Positions 36,366 through 47,874 of a DNA stretch of 64,000 nt are shown here, piece by piece. Source of the DNA: Grifola frondosa (taxonomy: Eukaryota > Basidiomycota > Agaricomycetes > Polyporales > Grifolaceae). The position numbers and the translations under genes are program-made. The notes below the pieces were generated by a model. It saw nothing but the letters and a program-made list of their open reading frames with translations, did not search any database and was not told the DNA's origin. How positions within the stretch are numbered: the first letter of the stretch is position 1; each line of letters opens with the position of its first letter. The DNA is taken from positions 1 through 64,000 of the forward strand of contig LUGG01000004.1 of the NCBI GenBank assembly GCA_001683735.1, read 5' to 3'.

Positions 36366-39300
36366 TCACGCCCCGTCCTGCAGCGCGAGCGCGTGCGTGT
36401 GCGCGTCCGAAAGCGCACCCGCCGCGACGCCGTTTTCCTGCTTCTCGAATTCCGGCTTCGGGGGCGTCTGCGGAGGAGGCGCGTCGCTAGGTGAAGGCAC
36501 GAGCTCCAGCGTGGCATGGCCGTCGGCACCTGGAAGCTCGGCCACAGGCGGCAACGTCGCCGAAGGTATCGAGGGCGCCTCGATCAGCGCATTATCCGCC
36601 ATAGGGTCGACCGGAGGGGTTCCTGCGAAGTCCAGACCCGGCGATGGCGTATCGGTGGCAGGCACTGGTGGCGGCAGGGCCTTCTCTGTGTTCGGTGGCG
36701 GCGGCGGCAGCGTCGCCTTGCGGCCGTTCAGCGTGCCCGCCCGGTGCAGCATGCCCTTGAGGCGCCCCTGGTGCGGCACCGGCGCGGGCAGTGGGACCAC
36801 GATCGCGAGAGGCTTCTCGGAGACGACGGTCTCGAGCATCGCGGTGGGCGCTGCGACGTTTTTGAGCGCGGCGAGCTTTTCGTGCAGGAAGCGCGCGTCG
36901 GCGAGTAGTCTGTGTGTGGCGTGTTAGCTGACACCGGGGAAGACCGCACGGGATGCGCATACCGGTCCTTCGCATCTTGCGAGGGCAGCTCGATTTTCGT
37001 GTACTCCTCGGAGAGCCGGTGGTTGATCGCGGCGAACACTTGCGTCATCACGAACTGGGGTGGGCGAGACGTCATGTCATGACGGAACTTATTGGAAGGA
37101 ACCGCAGCAACGCACCTCGACGATGGACGCGGGGAGATAGCGGGAGAGAACCTTGTGCAGCGTGACCGTCTCTTTGACCAGCAGCTCCATGTAGTCGTTC
37201 ACGCCTTCCTTCGGCACGTCCCACTTCACTGCCTTGAATCGACAAACGCGGATAGTCAGGCGGGGAATGCGAACAGAACAGAAGCGGTGGAATAAGACAG
37301 GGCGTAGATGCTCACCTGCAGGGTCTTGATGTGGGCACTCAGGCGGTCGCCCATGATCGCCACCAGTTTGGCATGGATCTCGTTCTGGTGCTCTTGGTAA
37401 TCCTACCGCGGATTGAATAACTACGACGTAGTGTTACAAGGGGAGTGTGACATACCCGTTTGAGCTTATCGAACTCTACGAGCATGACCGCCTGTTTCTG
37501 GCTCAGGTGCCTCCGGAACATCTCGCGCACGTACGGGATGAGCGAGATCATAATAGCAAGTGACTGTGACGCAAGCGCTGCGACATCGCACGCACAATCG
37601 GTGACCGCCCCCACACAACGCAGACACAAGAATGCCACTTACCGAGATGCTTCGCGGTGATGTTCTTGAGCCCCGCCGAGCGCATCGCGCCCGCGCCGAG
37701 CACGACCTGGCAGGTGCGCGAGTTGAACGCCTTCATGAGCTCGATCACGCGGCTCATCGTGTCCATGGTGAGCAACGGCAGGTTCACGATGACCTTGAGG
37801 TACTCGATGAGCAGCACGAGCACGTCCAGCGTCGCCGACACCGCGAAGTAGCTGCGCTCTTCGATGCGGAGGTGCTTTGTGGGCGCGTTCGTCGAGCGCC
37901 GTCGGCCCGCGCGGCTTGCCGAGTCTCGCGACGATGGGAGAATGCAGGGGAGGGCAAGGGGGAAGACGGTCGAGGTTGCATGGGCACGCCATTCACGGTT
38001 AATGATGGTGAAGGAGGTGGGGGAGGCGACGTGGGCGAGAGAGGTGATGTGGGGATCGGGCGGTTAAAGAGCAGTTCGAGAGGGTCTTGGATGGACGCGT
38101 CTACGATCATATCGACTATCTTCTGGACGGACGGTGCCACTTCTGCAGGATTCCATTGCTCGTCTTCAACGAGTTTCGCAGACTGTGATAGCTGTGTCTG
38201 ATGGAACGCCTGCAGGAAGGCCTTCGCCTATGGATTGATGGCGTCAGTACCAGAAACAATTAGACAGGGGTGTCTAGAGAATGCCTCCAATTACCTGGCT
38301 CACGATTGTGCCCCTCAGGCCTACAATCATCCGTCGGCAAATGACTTCCGACTTGACGACGAAATCCCATGACTCGTTGAACAAATTGCAGAAACTAGAC
38401 AAGTCCAATGCGGTATGTTGTTCCGCTCGTATGCTGATGACCTTGGATGCTCGTGCATTCGCCAACTCCGCTGCCGACGAGAGTATGTCAGATAGCTCCT
38501 CTTGAAGCGCTGGGATATCGACCGGGGACTTTGGCGACCTCATGAGAGAGCTATCAGGCGGTGGTCGAGGAGAAACATGAAAAAAGACATACCGAATCGT
38601 TTGAACTACTTCTACGATGATAGTTCCCTGTCGCTGTAGACCTTCTATGCAATTCAAGAGGCTCCTGTACATCACATGGGCGAGACTCATGAACGCGGGG
38701 TGAGCCATTGCGCGAAGCTCACTAGCCACACTCGACCTAAGGAACTAATGAATCAAGTATTCGGATTACGGTCGCGGACAACTTACCCTTGCTGAGACCG
38801 CCCATCGTCATCGTCCGTGTCAAACGATGGTATTCGCTAAGTGAAGAAAGTTAGTAAAGGTGAACATGCCTCATTACACCCGGTCTGAATACATAGCACT
38901 TACTCGCCTGATCGTTCCACGCACCTCCGCCATAACCACTTCTCTCCATGATATGGTGGCCTCTCGAACGCCCTTCGTCCGAACTAAATTCTGCAGCAGC
39001 GGCCGAAGTCTATCTTTCAGCGACATATTGAAGTCCTTGCGTCTCCCATCCGCATCCAGGTCTGCGTCAATTCGCTCAACCAAATCGAGGCGTAGAACAT
39101 TAACAAACTCAGATGTCAGAGAAGAGGTGATCTCCATCGTAAGTGTCCGAAGATGGAATGGCAGCGAAGCGAAAGCATTGAGCGACGATATAGGAACTGA
39201 AATTGGTGCTTTTTGCATGCCAGCCGGGAGAGATGTGACAGGCGTCGCTGGCGGCGACTCTACGACGGTGGGAAGGGGAGAAGACCTACCGCTCCTCACA

Positions 39301-40451
39301 GGCAGAGGCTGTGCCGCGCTCGTCACCTTTGAGTGGTCCTCGTCCATCGTCCACAACCGGTCCAGCTCTTCAATCACGTCCAGCGCCTCACCCCACTGTC
39401 CTGCAGTGACTAGATTCCGCGCGACGCCCGTCATCTCCACCACCCCGCCCATAACGCGCACGCCCTCTCGCACAGCACCCAAGTTCTGGAGCTTGCACTC
39501 CCTGCGCACAATCTCGAGCCCGCGCTTCGCCCCGTGCTCGTCTACCTCGTGCAGCAGTCCGCGCAGGTGCTTGATGCGATCGAGGCACTGCTCAGACTCC
39601 GTCTGGAGGTCCTGCAGGTTCGCAAGCGCGGCGAAGAAAGACGTGGAGCGCACGGAGATCTCGCGTATGAGGTGCTGCTCGATCGTGTCCGCATGGTGCG
39701 ACAGCTTCTCGAGCAACGGGAGCGAGTGGGACAGAGAAGAGGGGTCTGTGAGCGCCTCAGCCCCCTCGCGTTGTTCAGTCACCGCATTAAATGTGCGCGG
39801 ATCGCCAAGGTTGAAGTTCGGCTCAAAGAACACAGCGGGAACTGACTCCAGTGGAGGCAGTGCCTTGCTGGGTGATGGTTGTGGGGTACGGGGAGTAATG
39901 GGGAGGGTAGACTGTTCGAAACTAGAGGACGGCTGCGGACTCTCAATCTGGGCAAACCCTTCACGTCCTTGCTCAGCATTGTGCTCGAAGCGCTCCCACT
40001 CTGGGGCGACCGCGCGCAGATACGAGTCAAAGTCCTTCCTGCGTACGCGTGGAGGTCCGCGGGGGGTACTGCAGGGAGTGCAGAGTGCGCCTTGGGTGGC
40101 GCCGACCGTTTGTGCGGACTGTTTACCACGGTCGAGATCGCTGGACAGTGTGAGCACAGTGCGCACGGCCAGACTCGAAAGTTACATACCATTGAAACCA
40201 TATTTCGAGCTGCTCCATTCAGTGGGTAGCGCGCCGAGCGCGAGAGATGTTGAGGAGCCATTGTTGTAGAGATCATACGGCCCGTTGGTCCTAAAGTAAT
40301 CTCTACCTTCCGTGGTCTCCGAGATGCTCCCTGGACCTGGTCTACGAGAGGAGGGGTCCCAGTTGAACCTGCATGGGCGTGCTGCAGAAAAGTCAGGGAG
40401 CTCTCCAACGGGCGTAGCTGGGCGAGAGGGAGTAGATGTGTGGTCGGACAT
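36366..40451 (-). CDS. VPS54: VPS54, subunit of the GARP retrograde tethering complex
   Basis: Tethers endosome-derived vesicles at the trans-Golgi network together with Vps51-53. Start ATG 40451 (MSDHTSTPSRPATPVGELPD). A disordered N-terminus is followed by the family hallmark VPAVFFEPNFNLGDPRTFNAV, LSHHADTIEQHLIREISVRS, FFAALANLQDLQTESEQCL, LLHEVDEHGAKRGLEIV, LDVIEELDRLW and MEITSSLTSEFVNVLRLDL. After several introns come MAHPAFMSLAHVMYRSLLNC and CNLFNESWDFVVKSEV. The Vps54-like C-terminal domain is KHLRIEERSYFAVSATLDVL, VIELMKAFNSRTCQVVLGAG, SAGLKNITAKHL, SLIPYVREMFRRHLS, FDKLKRDYQEHQNEIHAKL. A Pro-rich tail ends at 36366. A one-base frame slip at about 37925-37960 separates the Ser/Pro linker from KHLRIEER. 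Confidence 0.93.
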
Positions 40452-40726
40452 ATCGCTGAACCTAAGACCTCGCGAGTCTCACGCGGGTTCTTGTCCTCCA
40501 GAGTTACGACAGCGACGGAAAGTGCATATATCAAGTAGAAGGTTGAATACGCAGGTATATGCCAAGTGTCAAGCGCAGAAACCTTGAGCTCGTCGTCAAA
40601 CACGATGTCGGTGAATGCTCGATCGTCATGTCCACTCATCCAGCTCATCCGGGGCGCTAACAAGCTGCTTATGTAAGCTTCTATTAACAGACTGCGACAG
40701 ACCAAATCGGGCAGTCACAATTAACC
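40452..40726. promoter_or_regulatory. Shared divergent promoter of VPS54 and SAM37
   Basis: Only 275 bases separate the two starts, so the genes must share promoter DNA. No TATA box is obvious. The long minus-strand frame running through here (39779-40705) is a shadow. Confidence 0.5.
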
Positions 40727-41719
40727 ATGGCGAGTCCACTGTCTCTATCGCTCCCCGCTCCTCTTCGCCATTTCTTCGCCTTGTTCCCGCTGTATACACA
40801 CCCAGAAACCCCTTCACCATACAAGGCGCTCCAAGTGACCTCCCCACACTCTGGATTCAGATTCCATGGGGCCCAGACGGGGATGTGCTCAGCAGCGACG
40901 TCGAATGTCTCAAATGGCAAGCGTACCTCGCACTGCGCGGGCTCTCCGACATTGCCGTCCGCTGGGACGTCTCGGCTGATGGTGCGCTTGATGCGCGACT
41001 TCCCAACCTGCACGTGCCTCTCGCCGAAAAGGACAAGGAGGGCGGCGGGGAGCTGCTACCCACACATTTGATTCCGGGATGGGTCGATGCGCGCGTAGGC
41101 GAGGCGGGCCCTCTGGAGGGGTATGCTGACGAGGCTTCACGGGACGAGAGCCGCGCATGGGTCGCGCTCATGGAGGGGAACGTGCACGCCGCATTAGTAC
41201 GAGTTCTGCATTTGTTGGGTAACGTGCTACCTGACTTTGTCTCCTGCAGGCTTTGTGCCAACCTGCGCCCTCCCTTGTCCTGGCCCTGCTCTCTCCATAC
41301 TCATCCAAACCTCGTGCCATCGAGACGATGCTGAACCCTCCCCCTGCGCCCTTCACCGGCATCAGCTCTCTTCTCCCGCCTTATGGCACACATATAAACC
41401 GCACCGCCATCGAGCTCCAGTATAAAGAGGCCATCGCGGCGCTCTCCGAACGCTTAGGCACGGACAAGTGGTTCTTGGGCTCCACGTAAGTTCTCCATCT
41501 GCATTGTTCTAAACAGTCCATCGCAGCTCACCGTGGTGTAGCGCTCCGACGGCCCTCGATGCGCTCATCTTCGCCTACCTCCACTGTATCCTCCACGTCA
41601 AGGACAACGCCGTCCGTTTCGAAGTCACTCGACGCGTCAATCTCGTCGCCTGGGAGCGCCGTGTGCAGCACCAGGTCCGCGCTGCATTCAACAGACTCGA
41701 GCCCGTGGTGTCCTCATAA
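40727..41719 (+). CDS. SAM37/metaxin-like subunit of the mitochondrial sorting and assembly machinery
   Basis: Part of the SAM complex that inserts beta-barrel proteins into the mitochondrial outer membrane. Exons 40727-41196, 41250-41485 and 41542-41719. The metaxin GST-like fold is seen in order: LFPLYTHPETPSPYKALQV, TLWIQIPWGPDGDVLSSDVE, CLKWQAYLALRG, LHVPLAEKD, ATLVALMEG-type helix (AWVALMEGNVHAALAL), LSPYSSKPR, then AIAALSERLGTDKWFLGS, PTALDALIFAYLHCIL and NLVAWERRV. The C-terminal glutathione-transferase-like helices are clear. A one-base frame slip in the C4 run 40842-40845 breaks the frame between VTSP and TLWIQ. With that ignored the product is about 294 residues. It converges on the TLC gene, 114 bases away. 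Confidence 0.88.
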
Positions 41720-41833
41720 CGTGCACAAATACAAAGCATCTCATAGCACAAAACAAAATAAAGCAATATCACATGTGTGCGTGTAATTCAGACCCCTTCT
41801 AGCTCGTCTATCGGCGCGTTCAAGAGAGAACGA

Positions 41834-43169
41834 TCAATGCGCCTTGCCATTGCCATTAGCCTTCTGTTGCAGCGCCGGCTTTACATCTACCTCGAACCGT
41901 TTCCGCAATGCAAAAACCATCTTGTACAACCTTCGCCAACATCATTAGTCTATACGCGCACCCTGTCCAGGATTCAACCGTGCTCACCAGATGACATTGA
42001 GGGTATTCAATGCCAAGTTCCCTACGAAATACACCAGCAGATACGCGCTGGGAACTGTGCCGCGCACGCCATACAGCGTCTGCCAGAAGCCGAGCGTCAT
42101 ATACCACCCATAGACGATGCGCGCACAAAAGAACGTCAACAGCAAGAATACGCCATTGACGTATTGCAGCGTGCTGCCCGTGCGACCGGTCTTATCTAAG
42201 AACCTGTCATTTTCACCGATGCTTATGAGCATGGCAGCTACTGTAATCAGTTTCTGTGCATTCTCACCGGTGGATGTTGAGAAAGATAGTGCTCCTATGA
42301 AGCGACAAACGTGACTTCAAATGAACGTTTCTCGAAGACGGATGTAATAGAAGAACGTACAGCTCCCATGATAAGAATCGGCATGCATAGTATCCCAGGA
42401 ATGGCCTCTACCCGAAGGTCAGTAGGGAACTCCGTAGTCATCAAGGACCATCAAACGAACAAACGCCAGTCCATATACGGCCAGGCACGATAAACCTAGA
42501 TGGTACAAACATCACAAGATTATCAGTTAGATCAGCAAAACTGTCAAAGTAAGATACGTAGCGCGTCTCCCCGACGTCGACCGGAACGGAGGCGGACTAC
42601 TCACCATGTACGAGAAATCCGAAATCGTCAAAATTGATGATGCCGTCGACGCAGTCCCACAGGAAATAACTACAGACCACGCTCAATGATCACAGCACAA
42701 ATCCGAGCCTGATCTCCAGATCGCAATGCTCTGGAGAGATCGTGTATGGATGAAGGACGCACCCGCAGGCCACAGCTATCGTCGTTCCCACACGGTCATC
42801 CCAGCCAAACGCCTTATCGGCGCTCAAGGTTGGGGATCTCAGACAACGCGCGGCAAGAGGCACGACAATGAAGACGTGGAATAATGACACGACTTGGATG
42901 TTCCTGCATATATTGAGTCGCACAACGCACTGCGAACGCATTCGACGAACGACGCACCAGTTGTTCACCGCTCTCCTTGATTTCAGTCTCCCATAGCTCT
43001 GGGGAAAGTACCGCGCACTGAGCGTGGGCGAGATGACGAGGTGGATCGCGAGGAACGACGCAAACGCGTACACCAGCGTAGGGAAGTACGGCGGGAGGTG
43101 CGGGAGGTTGAGCTCGTATGCGAGTGGGCGGGCAAGTTCCTCGAGCGACGCGCGCAGCGGAAGCTCCAT
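41834..43169 (-). CDS. TLC-domain membrane protein (TMEM56/CLN8-like)
   Basis: A multi-pass ER/Golgi-type membrane protein. Start ATG 43169 (MELPLRASLEELARPLAYEL). First span: YFPTLVYAFASFLAIHLVIS. Then SYGRLKSRRAVNNW (typical entry to the TLC domain), VVSLFHVFIVVPLAARCL, DKAFGWDDRVGTTIAVACGY, FLWDC and the FGFLVHG block. The last spans are VNGVFLLLTFFCARIVYGWY and AYLLVYFVGNLALNTLNVIW. After an intron the cytosolic tail LYKMVFALRKRFEV ends at 41834. Related proteins include TMEM56/TLCD4 and ceramide-synthase relatives; the Lag1 catalytic His pair was not seen, so a ceramide synthase is unlikely. Central exons around 42230-42680 are not fully resolved. Confidence 0.8.
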
Positions 43170-43620
43170 GCAGGCCTTCAGATATTGACAAGCGATAAAG
43201 CGGCGAGAGGGAAGGTGCACCCAACCGTACGATGTGTACTTTAAAAGTATTCCTACTACCAAGTAGCGCCCAGTCGCTGAGAATCGGCAATTAACGGGTA
43301 ACGAACGTGCTTACCTTGCTGTCGCTGACCCACCCATACTCGCTCTCCGACTTACATGTACGAAACTGCGAAGAGGAACACACTTATCTATAAGCTGAAA
43401 CCTGAAGGATCCCTTTTGTAGATGCTGGTGCTGCAGTAGCTCTCGTCGTCTACGTGGGCGTCTACGGACACGCCCACGTGTTTCACGTGACTCGTGACTC
43501 GATCGGCGGCAGGCGCGCCGCTTCCACCGCTGACTGCTTTTCCAACTATCTACGTTCTGTGGACCCTCCAGCGCAGTGCATTGTACGAGTCAAAAAATAT
43601 CCCGGAACTGCTCCCTAGAC
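43170..43620. promoter_or_regulatory. Divergent promoter region of the TLC and eIF2B-beta genes
   Basis: 451 bases between two outward-facing starts. An inverted sequence CACGTGTTTCACGTG lies at about 43474-43488, containing two CACGTG E-box palindromes. These are plausible bHLH sites (for example Cbf1- or Pho4-type). Function is inferred from the motif only. Confidence 0.5.
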
Positions 43621-44900
43621 ATGTCTGCACCCGAACTACATAACATCCCAGGTCACCGAGCAGTCGAAACGCTAGTTGCCAAATTACGCAGACGGTGAGT
43701 CTTGTGTTATACCGGAAGTCCCCTTTCTAATGAAGGTCTCGTCATCCAGACAGGTAATAGGCTCTCGAGAAGCAGCACTAGAGACTGTTCTTGTGCTGCG
43801 CCAGGTCGTCGCCAGGGCACGCTTCTCAAACATCAAGCAGCTAATAGCGATCATACGGGAGGTAGGGAGGCGGCTCTCAGAAGCACAGCCCAAAGGTGTA
43901 GACAATCCCCGCGTATACCCTGCTCCGCCTAGCAATCTCATGCTGTCTATTGTCCGCGCTAGAGCACACCGTCGGCAACACCGTCCGGCGTGTGCTGCAC
44001 AACATCCGCGAGGAGTACAACACCGCGACGAAGGGCGCGGCATCCGCCTCCACGCGCAATGTATACTCAATATCCAAATTTGTCTTGCAGGGACAGCCCC
44101 GCAAGCATAACGTCGCGCTGAAGTCGGAGGCGACGGCTACGCTGAAGGAGGATGATCCCGACGATCCGGATTCGTTCGCCGGGGGCTCAAGCCAGTGCTC
44201 ATGGAGGCCATCCAGGACGTCCTCGACGAGTTGGAAACCGTTTACGACAACGTCTCCAAGAACGCAAAAGACCACATCCACTCAGAGTAAGTCAGCCGAT
44301 GCGAGATTCCCTCGCTCCATCCATCACCTGACCCTGATTCGCAGCGAGATCATCCTCACGATCGGGCATTCTCGCACCGTGGAGTCGTTCCTAAAGTCAG
44401 CAGGCCACTACCGCAACTACACCGTCATCGTCGCGGAGACGGCGCCCTCGTGAGTCCGCCGTCCCGCCCCGCTGCGCATCCGCCGCTGAGCCGCCCACAG
44501 CTACAGCGGGCACGAGATGGCGCGCGCGCTGTCCGCGGCGAGCCTCTCGACGTTCCTCGTGCCGGACTCGTCCATCTTCGCGATCATGTCGCGCGTGAAC
44601 AAGGTCATCCTCGGCGCGCACGCGATCCTCGCGAACGGCGGCCTCTTCGCCATCTCGGGCGCGCTGCTCGCCGCGACCGCTGCGCGCGCACACAGTACGC
44701 CCGTCGTCGTGTGCGCGGGCCAGTTCAAGCTCACGCCGCTCTGGAACCTCTACCACGACTACGGCGCGCTCGACTTTGCGGACCCGAGCAGCGTGCTCGG
44801 CTTCGAGGAGGGCGGGCTCGTCGACTCGGTCGACGTCGTGAACCCGTACTACGACTACGTCGGCCCGGAGCTCGTGGACGTGTTCATCACGAACGAGTGA
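43621..44900 (+). CDS. GCD7: Translation initiation factor eIF2B subunit beta
   Basis: Regulatory subunit of the eIF2 guanine-nucleotide exchange factor. Start ATG 43621 (MSAPELHNIPGHRAVETLVA). Exon 1 ends in RRR and joins QVIGSREAALETVLVLRQVV, then FSNIKQLIAIIREVGRRL, the next exon EHTVGNTVRRVLHNIREEYN, LMEAIQDVLDELETVYDNVS, DEIILTIGHSRTVESFLKSA, TVIVAETAPS and HEMARALSAASLSTFLVPDS. IFAIMSRVNKVILGAHAILA, GALLAATAARAHSTPVVVCA, FKLTPLWNLY and a C-terminal block VNPYYDYVGPELVDVFITNE follow. The family-specific ends are all present. A one-base slip at the G5 run 44181-44185 breaks the frame after SFAGG. Codon use in the last exon is strongly GC-biased. Confidence 0.93.
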
Positions 44901-45707
44901 GCCACATTTCGTTCTATTGTATTGTTGCCGAGCTGAGCTGCCGTCGCTGCCGTCCAGTGGCGATCACCCGCCGTCATCTGTTTACCGGTGCGTGAGGTGC
45001 CTACGGTTATGTGTATCGCAGGGTGCTGATGCCTGTGCGACAGGCTGATCAAGGAAACATATGATGATGATGACCACGAGCTGTAAGTTTAAGCCCCGGC
45101 ATTGATGCCGTGATGTACATGGATCGCCATGGCGTTGTTCCGAGGACCGATACCGAGCGCTCGCATGACATGCTCCCATGGCCCGACAGTTGCGGCACAT
45201 CCCCGCCAAAACCGGCGACTCAGGCACCAACAGATGGAGGAGGGGAGTACGCTCAGCTGTGTATGCCGGAGGTAGACATTTTCCAATAACAAGCGAATGT
45301 ATGCGCGCAGGAAGCCTGTATTTACATAGCCAACCATCCGCTCGCCAGAAGTGGATGATTGAAAATGAGTGTCAATAGTGCCTATTCTGCGGCTGCAAGA
45401 AACGGAAAGTACACGACTGGGGCTGCGCGCGCTTCGGTTGGTGTCCGCGCCCCGCATAAGTATAACGTCTCGACTCGCGGTTCTACCTTTCTTCTACCCT
45501 TCTCCTATGCTCCCTCCCGCCCATCGACGACGATCTATCGCCGAATAATAATCCCATCATACCCATACTGATACGAGAGGCAAAATAACCTGATGATGAT
45601 GATATTGATGACGGAAATAAAAAAAGAGCGATGGTATAAACGATTCACAAGAAGATGAAGAAAGAATAACGGACTAGCGGTAGTAGGAATACGAGGAGAT
45701 AAGGCGG
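44901..45707. other. Convergent 3' intergenic region, 0.8 kb
   Basis: Between the eIF2B-beta stop and the G-gamma stop. Short frames only, with no gene, RNA or repeat recognised. It presumably holds both 3' untranslated regions; AT-rich stretches around 45540-45700 suit polyadenylation. Confidence 0.5.
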
Positions 45708-46213
45708 TCATTGCACAACACAACAACCTTTCGCTGATCCGCCTTGCGATTGGTAGGGGTCGTCGGCTCGCGCGACAGGGCCCCATACTGACGGTACCTG
45801 TTACCATTTGGAGGTCAGCAACAAATTGGGCCCCAAATTGACATGACAGCTTGTTAGCCGGGGATGGCATGCAGAGCGAGCGGGACGTCGGGGATGGCGA
45901 AGAGAAAAGAATATACGCACGAGAGGGTCTTTTGTTGTTTTGCAAAACCGGATAAGACTGGACGGAGTGACAGTGCACGCCGCACAAGGCACACAACGCG
46001 GAAAGGCACAGAGGACACAAGACAAGGCGGGCGGAGTATCGTCAGCGTTCTGCATCGCGCGCACAGGTGCAGAAGCGACAGAGACTCACCTCGCACTGCC
46101 TCGCTGACTCGTATCCGTGGTCTCGCGAGATCCTCCCGCAACCTTTGATTGTGCTCGGTGAGACGACGGAGCTTGAGCTCGGACATGGACTGCTTGTGTG
46201 GTCGCGAACTCAT
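45708..46213 (-). CDS. Heterotrimeric G-protein gamma subunit
   Basis: Membrane-anchored partner of G-beta in pheromone and nutrient signalling. Exon 1 46213-46090: [20 protein letters not shown], then [19 protein letters not shown]. Exon 2 45957-45921: [12 protein letters not shown]. Exon 3 45797-45708: [18 protein letters not shown], a short linker, then GCCVVQ and the stop. The end is a CaaX box (CVVQ) with a preceding Cys, as expected for prenylation plus palmitoylation. About 83 residues, the normal size. The lengths 124+37+90 leave the frame one base short between exons 1 and 2, so a G may be missing at the first donor (46088-46090). Exons 2 and 3 are short and easily missed. Confidence 0.87.
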
Positions 46214-47874
46214 GGTGGGAGATGGTGCGTGTAATTCGGGGGAGAGGCGAATGGAGAATTAAGGTTGGCTATGCGAGATGCGACGCTGTCTCCGAGAAGA
46301 AGGCGGCGTATGTGGTGAAGCAGCAGGTGAAACGGGAGAGTCGGGCAGGAAGTCAGACGACTAGTGAGAATGGCGACAGGTGAGAGCGAGGAGAGAGAAG
46401 AATGGAGGGAAGGCTCACAGGTCTGAATGATGCTGAGAGTGAGAGCAGGAGATGAAAGTAGGGCGCCTGATGAGGAAAGACAAGCGGGGACGGAATGTTC
46501 CCTCGCTGGAAATAAAGCGCGGGTAAAGCAGGGGAAGAGAAATGATTAAAACAGGGAATGAGTTTGATTTTGGGCAGAGAAGAGAACTATGATAGAGCAA
46601 AAGACAGATGGGCTGTCGTTGCGATGTCCTTGGTTGATGGCACATGCAACCAGTACAACCTTGGTACAACCTATACACTCCCGTCCCTATGGACCTGCCT
46701 ATAGGCCTATCGCGCGGCCGGTATCGCTTTTTTCGACTTCCACGTGCCGCTCCCTCGATCATCTTTTATCCTCAACCTGGATTGCACCTGGACTTCAGTC
46801 TCCTTCAATTTACTCAATTTGTGTCGTGCTCGACAACTCCATAAATGCAACCTCGACATCAGCTCGAAGTTCGAACCTGCATGGGCAGCTGTTGCAGTGT
46901 TGCACTCAATAATCTCGCAGGAATCGCTCAGAAGTACCCAGTGTACGCGTGCGCCCTCGGAGGCCCTCGGTTGTGGACCCTCGTTGAAGATCCTCGCACT
47001 TGTTACGAGGGTCTCTTCCAGAATTTCTATCGCAAGGCACAGATCTTCATTTGGCCCAGAATTTCTCCAGAAAATCTGCATAATCGGTGCCTCCATTATG
47101 TGCCTCCATCTTGCTGACTCGCAATCTCGTCTAGATCCAGCGAATGAACGCAATAATTGTGCCTCTGTATATCGCACGCCTGGGCGCCGCATACGCAACC
47201 TATCGGTGAGCGATACCGCTTCTACTACTTACTACGAAAATTATGCGGTCGGATTTGTTCAAATTTCCCCTTCGAACGCCTAGAATTCCTGAGGCCACCT
47301 GTCCTAAATGTATCTCGCGTCACCACTTTTATTTCTTCGCTTTTGCAGAATATTTGAAAATTTATCTTTGAATCGAGCATCCTGGACCTAGCGAGCCGGT
47401 TCACAAATTTCTCAGCGCCCTCCCTTGTCACAAGGATCGCGGGTTTGCGCATAACGCCTGCCCAGACCTTCACTTTTTAATGGTGGCTCGACCTAGTGCC
47501 TCTGCCCCTCCAGGAAGGCACTTCTGGGTTCTTTGTTCCTATGCTACCGGCGTCAAGACCCTCAGAGTATGTCCTGACGGCCAAAACTATAGGATAACTC
47601 TGTGTTTAATAGTATGTTAGCGGTGGAAGTCACGATTTAATAGGTAGATATTAGACTATCTCATCACTCGTGTCTGCCGTAATATTCAAATTCCATTGAT
47701 TGATCTCTTATGAACATGTTCTTAGAGTGCGAACCAAAACAGTCCGCTACTGCTCAGCTCAGAAAACTGACGGGGAACGGTCTGGCAATGTATTACACGA
47801 GAGGAGGGCACATGGCCACTCCCTGCCTGTCCAGTTTATATAGTCTACATACATTTAGGGACCCTTTAGCCCGC
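46214..47874. other. Intergenic, 1.7 kb
   Basis: Upstream of the G-gamma gene and downstream of tryptophan synthase. Overlapping long frames occur on both strands at 46707-47283 (163-179 aa). Neither has a motif, signal peptide or splice partner, so neither is called. No RNA gene or repeat was seen. Confidence 0.4.

Noticed and set aside
39779..40705. 308-aa minus-strand open frame overlapping the VPS54 start
   Set aside because: The VPS54 frame in the same place matches its family; this longer frame is a shadow that also covers the SAM37 promoter.
46744..47283. 179-aa plus-strand open frame
   Set aside because: An equally long frame exists on the minus strand, and neither shows family features.
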